A DNA stretch of 64,000 bases from Pseudobdellovibrionaceae bacterium (GCA_016719575.1 JADJYV010000002.1:496001-560000), one strand, 5' to 3'. Counted from the stretch's first letter, positions 45,214 through 53,681 are shown. Program-made: numbers and translations. Notes: generated by a model not told the origin, from the letters alone.

Positions 45214-46052
45214 TTGCACATCCGTTTATCGCGAAGCTCTTGAATTGCATCTTGGGTGGTCCCATAAATTGCCTGAACTAAATTTTTGCCAATAATTAAA
45301 TCCACTTCTTTTTCTGGAAAGGCGATTGTTAGATCTGTCAGAGTTTCTGTTAAGTGATGCGATATAGGCCCCAGCCACTTTAATATTTCATCAAAATCAA
45401 AATCACATAGAACCGCAATTTCACCATTAACGACATCACCAATCACGTCGTTAAAATCTGTCCAAAAATCCTGCGACTCATCGACATAAGATTTAAAAAT
45501 AATTAAATTCAAAAGCGCGCGGTAAAGACGCCCCCCCGGTGTCTTTACATTCGCAAGAACATCAACCGCCCTCTGCATATCTTTTAACTGTTCGCCTTTG
45601 ACACTCGGAATTGTTTGGATACGATCTTTGTACTGATCCCACACCGAAGACGTCTTGGCGAGTCCACCAAGTGCTTTTATTTTTTTCTCAACCTTAGGTC
45701 CCTTTTGTTTGGAGACCTTAAACAGACTCTCGGTAATGCTCCCCGTAGTGGGCGATTCCTCTTTTACGACTGGGGCTTTAAAACTAATAATAAAACCCCA
45801 ATATTGTTCGATCTTAATACCGCCACGGGCGGCATAGGCCGACCCCAATGCAACAAGAACCTGAGGCCTTTTATCAACTTGCGATAGATTTGTTAGATTT
45901 TGTATGGCTTCAGAATAGCTCCCGCGATCGATGAGGACATAGCCATCATCAATCGGATCCCTGCGATTATTTGCCTCATTTTTTTGGCAACCACAGGTAA
46001 AAATAAATGTTCCCGCAATCAATGCGAGCAATACTTTACTTCTCATGCACAT
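45210..46052 (-). CDS. Predicted lipoprotein with TPR-like start
   Basis: 280 residues from ATG 46052; ATG 46046 two codons on is also possible. Lipobox FTCGC (Cys about residue 20-22). After it, GYVLIDRGSYSEAIQNL and PQVLVALGSAYAARGG look like one to two TPR units. The rest is helical, no recognised domain. First gene of an operon with a barrel and a membrane protein joined by ATGA overlaps, so probably its outer-membrane accessory. Confidence 0.7.
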   Translation of the reverse strand: MCMRSKVLLALIAGTFIFTCGCQKNEANNRRDPIDDGYVLIDRGSYSEAIQNLTNLSQVDKRPQVLVALGSAYAARGGIKIEQYWGFIISFKAPVVKEESPTTGSITESLFKVSKQKGPKVEKKIKALGGLAKTSSVWDQYKDRIQTIPSVKGEQLKDMQRAVDVLANVKTPGGRLYRALLNLIIFKSYVDESQDFWTDFNDVIGDVVNGEIAVLCDFDFDEILKWLGPISHHLTETLTDLTIAFPEKEVDLIIGKNLVQAIYGTTQDAIQELRDKRMCK

Positions 46053-46161
46053 AATACCCCAAAATCCGATAAGCAAGGATAGAGCCAAGTCGGTGGGTCA
46101 TTAAAGTAAGTCAGGGTGGTCGCATGATGTAAGTGCTACAAGAGTTGTACAAATTTTAGAC

Positions 46162-46192
46162 AAAAAAAACCCGGTCGAGCGACCGGGTTTCA
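46162..46192 (-). terminator. Intrinsic terminator
   Basis: AAACCCGGTC (46167-46176) pairs with GACCGGGTTT (46181-46190) around a 4-nt loop; on the minus strand a T-run follows (A8 at 46162-46169). It ends the gene at 46218-46955. Confidence 0.87.
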
Positions 46193-46217
46193 AAAGTCAT
46201 ATGCTGATTAAACGAAA

Positions 46218-46955
46218 CTACTGAAGGTGCTTCAAAACGTTATTGCCACCCACATAGAAAGTCTCAGCTTGTTCTAGGTGTGACATTACTGAATTTACCT
46301 GCCACTTCATTAACATTTGCATACCTGCAACTGGGGCATCTTTAGTTCCTGTGTTAAATACGCTTGGAACTTCTGCCTGAGCATCGAGGTTGAAACCCCA
46401 AGAGATATCCATTTCTGCAGGCATGATGGTTGCGTTAGTAATATATTTGCCTTGGCCATTCAAAGATCCACCAGCAGTGAATGTCACTCGGTATGCAAAT
46501 GTAACAACTTCTGCACCATACGCGTTTTCATAAACCACTTTGTAAACTTTTGACTTAGGAACGTTCCAGCCAGTCAAATCCGTCCAACAAGTCAAGCCCT
46601 GTGGGAGGGCGTTTGCTGTGTAGGTCTTAATATTTACAACCGGGCGTCCCGCTTCCAAAATAGCCCACAGTTTTTTGCCAATATTGATAATACGATCAAC
46701 TACGATCTCAATCATGCCCAAGGGATCGGTCTCGATTTTTTGATCAGATGTCACGCCAACCAATGGTTTTGAGGCGATATCACAGCTCTCTAGAAGTCCC
46801 GCCTGGGCAAAATTTTGAGATTGAGCAGCATACTGAGCAGAAACATCCGTCATCTTTACTTTCGTTAATTGAAAGTACTTAGGATCGCTGCTGTCCGATG
46901 CGTGGGCTGTAAACGCCACGATAGTGACCAAAATGATTGAAAAGAACTTTGCCAT
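46218..46955 (-). CDS. Secreted protein of unknown function
   Basis: 245 residues with a signal peptide (about 1-19, AHAS). Two Cys (LLESCDIAS and LTCWTDLTGWN) probably form a disulphide. The later part is beta-rich (VTFAYRVTFTAGGSLNGQGKY). No membrane segment after the signal. No family recognised. It has its own terminator and a GGGGG-type ribosome site, so it is monocistronic and possibly well expressed. Confidence 0.72.
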   Translation of the reverse strand: MAKFFSIILVTIVAFTAHASDSSDPKYFQLTKVKMTDVSAQYAAQSQNFAQAGLLESCDIASKPLVGVTSDQKIETDPLGMIEIVVDRIINIGKKLWAILEAGRPVVNIKTYTANALPQGLTCWTDLTGWNVPKSKVYKVVYENAYGAEVVTFAYRVTFTAGGSLNGQGKYITNATIMPAEMDISWGFNLDAQAEVPSVFNTGTKDAPVAGMQMLMKWQVNSVMSHLEQAETFYVGGNNVLKHLQ

Positions 46956-47056
46956 GAAAACCCCCTAAACATTGTTATTTCTGGCGCTGTTCTAACAGGG
47001 GAATTCGTTTTTTCAATCTTAAACTGCAATGCTTCGCGTTGGGCGGCTGTCTAAGT

Positions 47057-47620
47057 TTAGGGACGCCAGGTCAATGTGATCATTGGAAATATCCAACTCT
47101 TCTGTGCTGAGTTTGATGACTCAACTCTGCTAACAACTTTTTTTGTGTAGGTCGCGGAATAATAATTAAGACTGAGACCTAGAAAAATTTTTTGCCGCCC
47201 AGAAGCTGCCTGAATGGCAAACTGTGCAAGAAGACTGCTGCCTTCCCAGTTTTCTGAACTGCTTCCAGAACTATACGTCGCCTTTGCCAAATATCCATAT
47301 GTTCCGGTTAGACTATAGGTACCGGCCTTATCAATATTCCAACGAATACTTGGTCCCATATCCAAAGATGAATAGTTGGTGGTCGTTGAGGCCGCAACAC
47401 TTGCCTGTGAAATTCCAAAGACGTTCCAACCAATAAAGCAGCGCTGGCCAGTGTCCAAATTAAAAAGCAAACTCGCATTATAAAAATACTGAGTATCGCT
47501 GGATGATGCTGTCGTATTGAACGTTTCACCGGAATATACGAAACCGAAATCAAGCAAGGGATCGGCTTGAGCAAATCCCGTCACCAGGAGACAAAAAAAT
47601 ATTAAAATTATCTTCTTCAC
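47057..47620 (-). CDS. Predicted small outer-membrane barrel protein
   Basis: 187 residues if started at GTG 47620, which puts the signal peptide (VKKIILIFFCLLVTGFAQA) at the N-terminus; a TTG at 47638 adds six residues but has no ribosome site. The mature chain is rich in Ser/Thr/Tyr strands and ends ITLTWRP. Probably an eight-strand barrel. No family recognised. Confidence 0.65.
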   Translation of the reverse strand: MKKIILIFFCLLVTGFAQADPLLDFGFVYSGETFNTTASSSDTQYFYNASLLFNLDTGQRCFIGWNVFGISQASVAASTTTNYSSLDMGPSIRWNIDKAGTYSLTGTYGYLAKATYSSGSSSENWEGSSLLAQFAIQAASGRQKIFLGLSLNYYSATYTKKVVSRVESSNSAQKSWIFPMITLTWRP

Positions 47621-47676
47621 TATCTCATTTATCGACAAAAGTGGTAGAAAATTGCACTGGACGAAGGTGTAAAAAC

Positions 47677-48897
47677 CTAGTGCTTGCGCTCCAAAAGAGC
47701 CCCGTAAAATCCATCGAATCCTTGCCTGTGAGGAAACACATGAATTTGCTCAACGAGCTTCCAGTCAGTCCCGTGTGTACTTAAAAACTTATCAATCTGA
47801 TGGTGATTTTCTCCAGGAAGAACGCTGCAAGTCGCATAGACCATCATCCCCCCCGGTTTGACCACTTTGCAGTAGGTCTTGAGAAGGTCGAGTTGCAAAA
47901 CCTGTAAACGTTCAATTTCTTCGAGGGTGATTTTCCATTTTTTGTCAGGATTTCTGCGCAAAACGCCAAGGCCAGAACAGGGGACATCCAACAGCAAACG
48001 GTCCGCCGTAGCCTCTAGGCGCTTGATTGTTTTTGTGGAATCAATGACTCGCGTTTCGATTATATCTACGCCGTTCCGACGAGCCCGCGCCTTCAGATCC
48101 TCTAGTTTCCAGTCATGAATATCCATCGAAATTATTTTTCCTTTGTTTTTCATGAGAGCGGCAAGATGAAGACTTTTACCCCCAGCGCCGGCGCAGGCGT
48201 CCACCACTCTTTGTGTTGGCTCTACTCGGAGCAGAGGAGCGACCATTTGAGAAGCCCCATCTTGAACCTCAAAGAGGCCCTTCTTAAAGGCGTCTGTCAA
48301 AAAAACATTGGATCTTTCAACTAAGCGGACGGCATCGGGCAATCCAGAAACCGCAAGGGCTTCTATGTTCTCCGCCTTGAGGTAGTCAATAAGTTGATCT
48401 CTTGAACACCGTAGGGTATTTGCTCTCAAAAAGACATCCGCCGGCTTATTCAAGGATTCTAAAATTTCGTCCCACTCCGTGCCAAATTGCTTCTGGCCAT
48501 ATTCATAAAGCCAATCAGGAACCGACTGAGTAATCGCACCCGAGGTGATACTACCTTTATTCTTGTGAAACTTCTCCTTATCAAAATCTCTAAACTCTGG
48601 CCAATCAGGAATCTGATTGTAGGTATTAAAACACCACGCCGTCCAAAGACGTAATACATCTGTTTTATCAACTGTCGATTTTTGAGTTGGATCAAAGCCC
48701 GCAAGGGCTCCTAGGTAACGCCACCAGCGAACAATTTCATAGACACTTTCGGCAAAAAATCGACGATCACGAGCTCCCCATTTTTTTTGCGCCTTCATGA
48801 ATTTTTCAATAACTTTATCAGCATGACGAGACTGAGTGAAGATTTCTTCCACGGCGAGAACAATTTGTTCAACTATAGGACGATGAAACTTTAAAAT
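47677..48897 (-). CDS. RsmB/Sun-type RNA (cytosine-5) methyltransferase
   Basis: About 407 residues. SAM-dependent m5C methyltransferase of the NOL1/NOP2/Sun family: SAM motif I VVDACAGAGGKSLHLAAL, motif IV LLLDVPCSGLGVLRRNPD with the catalytic Pro-Cys, and motif VI MVYATCSVLPGEN with the second Cys. The N-terminal helical domain begins LKFHRPIVEQ, which I recall as close to the true N-terminus in related proteins. No ATG, GTG or TTG sits there; an ATT at 48897 does. The next usable codon is GTG 48951, inside the preceding gene and without a ribosome site. The start is therefore uncertain. Confidence 0.85.
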   Translation of the reverse strand: MLKFHRPIVEQIVLAVEEIFTQSRHADKVIEKFMKAQKKWGARDRRFFAESVYEIVRWWRYLGALAGFDPTQKSTVDKTDVLRLWTAWCFNTYNQIPDWPEFRDFDKEKFHKNKGSITSGAITQSVPDWLYEYGQKQFGTEWDEILESLNKPADVFLRANTLRCSRDQLIDYLKAENIEALAVSGLPDAVRLVERSNVFLTDAFKKGLFEVQDGASQMVAPLLRVEPTQRVVDACAGAGGKSLHLAALMKNKGKIISMDIHDWKLEDLKARARRNGVDIIETRVIDSTKTIKRLEATADRLLLDVPCSGLGVLRRNPDKKWKITLEEIERLQVLQLDLLKTYCKVVKPGGMMVYATCSVLPGENHHQIDKFLSTHGTDWKLVEQIHVFPHRQGFDGFYGALLERKH

Positions 48898-49544
48898 GTG
48901 AATACCGCTCCCGCAGATAAGAAAGTGCCATTGAATTGACCCGAATTCCACAGCTGCAGGTGATTTTTTAAACCAGTCTCGATAAAAAAGCCAGCATTCT
49001 CAAAAACATCAAAAAATCGAGCGCCCGCAATCAGTTGATAATCCAATGAAAGCGAGGCCTCATCCTCGGCCTGGCGAAAGAAAACTCCGGGCCCGATTCC
49101 GAAACCAAAATAAAGCGGAAATTTAGAAGTCGCATCCGGAAAAGTTACCAGAGGAAGAATTGATAGCTTAAGCGGATTTGTCTCGCCATTAGCCGCAATC
49201 TTATAACTAATGAAATCCATCCGAAGACTCAGATCCATCGAGTTTCGCCACTCACCCACTCTATAGGTTACTCCCACTGTGTAATCACCAATGTCTGTCT
49301 GCTTGTTAAGAAGACCCCATTCATAGCTCGTCGAGCTCATCATCTTTCCCAAATGAATCGCAAGATAATGGCTCTCACTCCCCAGGACTGGCTCGATTTC
49401 AGAAGACTGATTGACGGGGGTGGCTGCGCCAGGACTTCCATTTTCAAAGTACTTCTCAGCTGCCCCTCGCCCGACACGAGGGGCTTCGGCATGAACAACA
49501 CCGCAAAAACACAAAAAAATAGCAGAAGTTAATATTATTTTCAT
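48891..49544 (-). CDS. Predicted outer-membrane barrel protein
   Basis: 217 residues, signal peptide about 1-19 (VVHAE). Regular amphipathic strands separated by short turns and a final Phe (GAVFTF) mark it as an outer-membrane barrel. The pattern resembles small eight-strand barrels. Its last bases overlap the likely start of the methyltransferase gene, so translation of the two may be coupled. Confidence 0.7.
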   Translation of the reverse strand: MKIILTSAIFLCFCGVVHAEAPRVGRGAAEKYFENGSPGAATPVNQSSEIEPVLGSESHYLAIHLGKMMSSTSYEWGLLNKQTDIGDYTVGVTYRVGEWRNSMDLSLRMDFISYKIAANGETNPLKLSILPLVTFPDATSKFPLYFGFGIGPGVFFRQAEDEASLSLDYQLIAGARFFDVFENAGFFIETGLKNHLQLWNSGQFNGTFLSAGAVFTF

Positions 49545-49708
49545 GTCCTTATCATAAGCAAAGACACGTCTGTGTTAAAGTAAGTTTGAGATAGGAGGTA
49601 AATATATGACTCAAGAAGTCATCGCGTTGCTTTGATAAGACCATTGATTGACGCCTTGCTCACGATTTTCGTAGTCTAGAAGACAATAAAGGAGCGAGAC
49701 TTTAGCCT

Positions 49709-50275
49709 ATGAAATGTCCGTATTGTAGTCACGACGACGACAGGGTTTTGGATACGAGGGTGCAAAAAGACGGCTCGATTCGCCGACGTCGCGAATGCCT
49801 GGATTGCAAAGCTCGTTTCTCGACTTTGGAAACCCTCATGGTCAACTTTCCTCAAATTGTCAAAAAAGATGGACGACGAGAGCAATTTAGCAAAGAAAAA
49901 ATCCTAAAGGGACTTCTTGCTGCATGCCAAAAACGCCCCGTAAGTCACTCCCAATTAGAAGCTATTGTTGAACGGATTGCCTCGTGGGTGATTAGCCGCG
50001 GAGAAAATGAAACTTCTGCCCACCTGATTGGCTTAAAAGTAATGGCTGAATTGAAACAACTTGATGATGTGGCGTACATTCGTTTTGCAAGTGTTTATCG
50101 AACTTTCAAAGATGTCCAAGAATTTGTCGAAACCTTAGAGGGGCTTGAAACCCTTGACTTTATTGACCCAAATAATCCCCAACTCCCTTTAACCTCTGTG
50201 AACTCAACTGGAAAGCTTGAAAACGATGAGAAGACAATCCCGGGAACTCGCTCTGCAAGTCCTCTTTCAAATTGA
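49709..50275 (+). CDS. nrdR: Transcriptional repressor NrdR
   Basis: 188 residues. ATP/dATP-sensing repressor of ribonucleotide reductase genes. Zinc ribbon C3-x2-C6 and C30-x2-C33 with the R-x-RRRREC stretch, then the ATP-cone domain (VVKKDGRREQFSKEKIL-type, about 50-140). Longer than the usual 150-160 residues: about 35 extra C-terminal residues, polar. The last 50 bp overlap nusB. First gene of an operon to ppsR. No NrdR box was seen upstream of its own start. Confidence 0.95.
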   Translation: MKCPYCSHDDDRVLDTRVQKDGSIRRRRECLDCKARFSTLETLMVNFPQIVKKDGRREQFSKEKILKGLLAACQKRPVSHSQLEAIVERIASWVISRGENETSAHLIGLKVMAELKQLDDVAYIRFASVYRTFKDVQEFVETLEGLETLDFIDPNNPQLPLTSVNSTGKLENDEKTIPGTRSASPLSN

Positions 50276-50621
50276 ATTTGCTCCCCCCATTTCTTATCCC
50301 GATCTTATGGAGGTTTTAAGCACTTCTTTAGAAAAGGATATTGTGCAATATGCTGACGAAATCATTAAAGGCGTTCAGGCCTCCAAAGGCGATATCGACA
50401 GTAAAATCCAAATGGCTAGTTCACATTGGAAGGTCGATCGCATGGCAACAATCGACCGTAATATCTTGCGAATCGCAGTTTACGAAATGCGCTTTGCGCC
50501 TGTCCCCTTAAAAGAAAATATTGCCATCAACGAAGCCGTCGAAATTGCAAAAAAGTTTGGCACAACTGACTCAGCAAGTTTTGTAAATGGCCTGCTGGAT
50601 CAGGTTGCAAAGGCACATTGA
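50226..50621 (+). CDS. nusB: Transcription antitermination factor NusB
   Basis: 131 residues from ATG 50226; an upstream TTG at 50217 is possible. RNA-binding factor of rRNA antitermination and 30S maturation. Features: RRQSRELALQVLFQ N-terminal Arg-rich helix, the WKVDRMATIDRNILRIAVYEM core, and the terminal INEAVEIAKKFGTTDSASFVNG signature. It starts inside nrdR, a coupling often seen for nrdR-nusB or ribH-nusB. Confidence 0.95.
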   Translation: MRRQSRELALQVLFQIEFAPPISYPDLMEVLSTSLEKDIVQYADEIIKGVQASKGDIDSKIQMASSHWKVDRMATIDRNILRIAVYEMRFAPVPLKENIAINEAVEIAKKFGTTDSASFVNGLLDQVAKAH

Positions 50622-50622
50622 T

Positions 50623-51069
50623 ATGAACGTTCTGTCCTCTGCAAGCGCTTTCAATCCAGGATCCGATTTGTGGATCCTTCCGGATTTTTCTTGCTCCCGA
50701 TGGACTCGAAGAATTGATTGGCACCTAAACTTTCAAATCATTCGTGCTTGCAGACGCCCCAGCCCCGAACCTCGAGAATTTATTACCCTCATTCAAAAAG
50801 AAACAGAGCTCGAGGTCTTTAATCTAGTTCAATTGCCAAACGCTCCGCTCTTGATAAGCTCGGTTTCTTTTTTTCCAAATAGATGGGTTGTTGTTATACC
50901 AAATGCTGACTTCTTTGAAGCTTGGGTAAGACAAAGTTCAGATATTTGGGAGGCCTTAAAACATCCCACATTAAGAATCTTCCTGCCGACTGGACAAAGC
51001 TCTAGCTCTTTTCATAATGAGTGGTCAAATCGGCACGCCACCGAAGACTTTACACTCGTGCTTGATTAA
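50623..51069 (+). CDS. Protein of unknown function in nusB-ppsR operon
   Basis: 148 residues from ATG 50623, one base after the nusB stop. Soluble, no signal peptide, with many Trp and Phe (SDLWILPDF, DWHLNFQIIRACRRP). No domain recognised. Its position between nusB and ppsR in one transcript suggests a cytoplasmic housekeeping or regulatory role. Confidence 0.7.
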   Translation: MNVLSSASAFNPGSDLWILPDFSCSRWTRRIDWHLNFQIIRACRRPSPEPREFITLIQKETELEVFNLVQLPNAPLLISSVSFFPNRWVVVIPNADFFEAWVRQSSDIWEALKHPTLRIFLPTGQSSSSFHNEWSNRHATEDFTLVLD

Positions 51070-51096
51070 TGCCCTCAAAATTGAGGAAATAGTCCT

Positions 51097-51633
51097 ATGA
51101 ACATACTCACTCATTTTCAAAAGCGCATAGAATCTATTCTTGATGCAGAGACTGAACCTCAAGGTGACGATGTCCTCAGTCTTAAAAAAAAATTTGAAGT
51201 CGTCACAGATCCACGATTTATCGAAAATCTTGCCGAGGGACTTCCCTCAGGACACACAGATAAAGCAGTCATTTTATTCTCTAGACTTGCTCTCTATTTT
51301 GACGCCGGGATCTTTTTAGAATTTGACCATAAGATTTGGGAACCTCAAGCACAGTTTCATTATGGTCATGTGCGGGCATTAAAAAATCAGGAAAAAACTA
51401 AAATTTCTCTACCAAGAATCGATCTTATGACCGTGCTCAGAACCGATACCAGTCCCATTTTAAAAAAACTAAAATTACAAGCACTCGACCCCGTGGATCA
51501 GACAGTTTGTCTGTTTATAAAACCTGCGCCAGATTTTTCATTCTTACTCTTATCCTCCCTACCTGAACTCTGGTTAAGGGAGCATACTCGTTTGGTTACT
51601 GAGGCGATTCAAAAAGGACTCTATAACGAATGA
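51097..51633 (+). CDS. Protein of unknown function upstream of ppsR
   Basis: 178 residues, GAGGAAA site before ATG 51097. Soluble, mixed alpha/beta, no signal peptide. Recognisable segments such as FSRLALYFDAGIFLEFD and CLFIKPAPDFSFLLLSSLPELW give no family. Its stop overlaps the ppsR start by 4 bp, so it is translated together with ppsR. Confidence 0.7.
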   Translation: MNILTHFQKRIESILDAETEPQGDDVLSLKKKFEVVTDPRFIENLAEGLPSGHTDKAVILFSRLALYFDAGIFLEFDHKIWEPQAQFHYGHVRALKNQEKTKISLPRIDLMTVLRTDTSPILKKLKLQALDPVDQTVCLFIKPAPDFSFLLLSSLPELWLREHTRLVTEAIQKGLYNE

Positions 51634-52463
51634 CAACTTGGACGATTTATATCCTCTCGGATGGAACTGGCGAAACAGCCGCAACGATGATTCGGGCTGC
51701 ATTAGTCCAATATGCCAACAAGGACATCAGTATTGTTCGTTGCAAAAATGTACGAACTGAAGCTCAAGTTGAATCTCTTGTGGATGAGTGCTTCGAACGA
51801 CGAGGATTTATTGCCTACACTGTTGCAGCACCCGCGATGCGTAAAAAGATTCACGAGCTGGCGACCGCTAAAGGAATTCCATCTTTTGATCTGCTGGGTC
51901 CTCTTCTCAATACTCTTGATACTTTCTTTGGCGATGCTAATATCAGCGGGGTCAATGTTCTTCGTGCCGTTGACGAAACCTATTACAAGAGAATCGAAGC
52001 CATTGAATTCACTGTAAAACATGATGATGGAAAAACTCTCACGCATTTAGACAAAGCCGATATCGTACTCGTCGGAATCAGCCGCACTAGCAAAACTCCA
52101 CTTTCTATCTTTCTTAGCCATAAAGGCTGGAAGGTCGCAAATGTTCCATTGGTTTTAAACACGCCTCTTCCAGAAGAACTATTAAAAATTGATCAGCGCC
52201 GCATCGTCGGTCTAATTATTGATATTGAAAGCCTGCACCGAATTAGAAAAAATCGCCTAGAAAAGTTCGGGCAAGATCCTGGCGGCGAATACGCTTCGAT
52301 TTCTCATATCGTAAAAGAAATTGAGTACGCAGAACAAATCTTTAGGCAAAACAAACGTTGGCCGGTTTTCAATGTCACCGAAAGAGCCCTGGAGGAAACT
52401 GCAGCTGAGATCGTAAGAATCATTTCTGCTCGACTTGGTTTGCCAGATTCTGCCCTATTTTAA
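51630..52463 (+). CDS. ppsR: PEP synthetase / pyruvate phosphate dikinase regulatory protein
   Basis: 277 residues. Bifunctional kinase/pyrophosphorylase (DUF299) that switches PEP synthetase or PPDK off and on. P-loop GISRTSKTP at 149-157, N-terminal LSDGTGETA, and the typical K-x-R-LxxFG-like KNRLEKFG segment. No target gene lies in the window. It ends an operon (nrdR-nusB-two unknowns-ppsR). The TAA lies inside the 9-bp target duplication of the insertion sequence. Confidence 0.93.
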   Translation: MTTWTIYILSDGTGETAATMIRAALVQYANKDISIVRCKNVRTEAQVESLVDECFERRGFIAYTVAAPAMRKKIHELATAKGIPSFDLLGPLLNTLDTFFGDANISGVNVLRAVDETYYKRIEAIEFTVKHDDGKTLTHLDKADIVLVGISRTSKTPLSIFLSHKGWKVANVPLVLNTPLPEELLKIDQRRIVGLIIDIESLHRIRKNRLEKFGQDPGGEYASISHIVKEIEYAEQIFRQNKRWPVFNVTERALEETAAEIVRIISARLGLPDSALF

Positions 52464-52468
52464 ATTTA
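52460..52468. repeat. Left 9-bp target-site duplication
   Basis: TTAAATTTA directly before the left end of the insertion sequence; identical to 53682-53690. It contains the ppsR stop codon TAA, so insertion left the reading frame end intact. Confidence 0.88.
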
Positions 52469-52523
52469 AGAACTGCCCCACCAAATTGTACTTAGAAGGC
52501 CCCACCAAGGGGCTTTTTTATTA
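52469..52523 (+). repeat. Left 55-bp terminal inverted repeat
   Basis: Exact reverse complement of 53627-53681. Holds GCCCCACCAA twice, at 52475-52484 and 52499-52508 (24 bp apart), a candidate pair of transposase-binding sites; the second copy is half of the terminator stem. Confidence 0.93.
52497..52519 (+). terminator. Intrinsic terminator inside left IS repeat
   Basis: GCCCC (52499-52503), loop ACCAA, GGGGC (52509-52513), then six T. Stops transcription coming from ppsR into the element. Confidence 0.82.
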
Positions 52524-52629
52524 CTCAAATCAAAAGATCCTTTAATCTTTCCTTGTTTTTTCACCTTGAGAGCCCTTCGCTAGACGGGAACACATACTTA
52601 CCTATCCAAGCCTACGGCTATCACTCCGC

Positions 52630-53553
52630 TTACGGAAGGCTGGCCGCCGCAGCCCTCTCTCCTAAATTGTTATAAAAACAATAGATTTCCAAATGTCTCT
52701 GTAAATTCTCTTTCAACTTCGTCGTGCACCAGGATCTTCTGGTTAGTCTTCGAATATTCGCGCGCAACTTCGCACACCGCTGATTTAGAGTAAACATCGG
52801 ATCATAGACCTGCTTCTGGTACTTCTCATGCAATCGATCCCGATGACGCTCTTTCTCTGAACGATTAAAAACCTTATGCTCAATCCCTGGAAAGAACTCC
52901 TCAGTGAACTTCCTATAGCTCGGCTTTGCATCAGATCTGATTTCTTGTGGTTTCAAGCCTCTTAACTCTGTAAAGCACTGTCTTAAAACATCCTCCCTCT
53001 CGTCTTTCCTTGGACCGTACTTATCGTAGGAGATCTTTGCGAGCCGCCCCTTCGGCGGAGCAACTGCAACCTGGGTTCTTAGAATTCTATAGGCATCGTC
53101 AACAAATAGCAAAACGCTCAGTGGTTTTAGCTTTGTGTGCTCAATCGTCTCAAGCTCATCGAAGTAGAGTTGTCCAATGTCAACAGGGGCATTTGCTTTA
53201 AGCGAAGAAACGTGCTGGTGGATCCATAAAAACTTCGCTTCGACAGTGTTTTTAGAGATTCTGAGGGTGCGAGCGATTCCCCTCATCGGCATGCCCTCGC
53301 AAAGCAGCTGAAAGATGACTCGATTAAGTTGTGGCTTCTTTTGGTAATAAGTAGCGCTGGAGCTTCTGGACGAGAGAGTTTTGCCACAGGCTTTGCACTG
53401 AAACCTTCGAACATTTTGATTATTTCTTTTAATGCGAAAGAAACCTTTTTTTATGAAAACTCCACCAGGAAGTCTGTGATGGAGGCATGTGGAGTTGCTA
53501 CAAAGCTTTGGTGAATAGGACATGTGGAGCGAATAAGGCAAAAGGAAAGCCAT
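52630..53553 (-). CDS. IS1-like transposase
   Basis: 307 residues in one frame. N-terminal zinc-binding part with C18, C23 and C53-x2-C56, a helix-turn-helix about 88-110 (GMPMRGIARTLRISKNTV), then a DDE-type catalytic domain with D132 (YFDELE) and D208 (RSDAKPSY). A C-terminal part reads RRLTRRSWCTTKL, resembling the R-R-x-T-R-S region of IS1-type enzymes. The third acidic residue could not be fixed by eye. ATG 53553 has a weak ribosome site; ATG 53523 is an alternative. No frameshift needed, unlike classic IS1. Confidence 0.85.
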   Translation of the reverse strand: MAFLLPYSLHMSYSPKLCSNSTCLHHRLPGGVFIKKGFFRIKRNNQNVRRFQCKACGKTLSSRSSSATYYQKKPQLNRVIFQLLCEGMPMRGIARTLRISKNTVEAKFLWIHQHVSSLKANAPVDIGQLYFDELETIEHTKLKPLSVLLFVDDAYRILRTQVAVAPPKGRLAKISYDKYGPRKDEREDVLRQCFTELRGLKPQEIRSDAKPSYRKFTEEFFPGIEHKVFNRSEKERHRDRLHEKYQKQVYDPMFTLNQRCAKLRANIRRLTRRSWCTTKLKENLQRHLEIYCFYNNLGERAAAASLP

Positions 53554-53626
53554 GCGGGACTCTGTTTGTGGTGGAGATAAGCTAAAGAGCCCAGTTAGTT
53601 TCGGATGAAAGCATCAGGGGTTCGGA

Positions 53627-53681
53627 TAATAAAAAAGCCCCTTGGTGGGGCCTTCTAAGTACAATTTGGTGGGGCAGTTCT
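53627..53681 (-). repeat. Right 55-bp terminal inverted repeat
   Basis: Exact reverse complement of 52469-52523. Contains the mirrored terminator at 53631-53653. Confidence 0.93.
53631..53653 (-). terminator. Intrinsic terminator inside right IS repeat
   Basis: Mirror copy of the terminator in the left repeat, oriented to stop minus-strand transcription arriving from the LysR gene. Confidence 0.82.

Larger units (their letters stand above)
52469..53681. mobile_element. Complete IS1-like insertion sequence (1213 bp)
   Basis: Bounded by exact 55-bp inverted repeats (52469-52523 and 53627-53681) beginning AGAACTGCCCCACC, and by 9-bp direct repeats TTAAATTTA. One transposase gene on the minus strand fills it. 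A 9-bp duplication, a zinc-binding N-terminus and a DDE-type core fit the IS1 family, single-frame branch. Perfect repeats and an intact target duplication suggest recent insertion. It lies between the 3' ends of ppsR and a LysR gene and disrupts neither. Confidence 0.93.
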
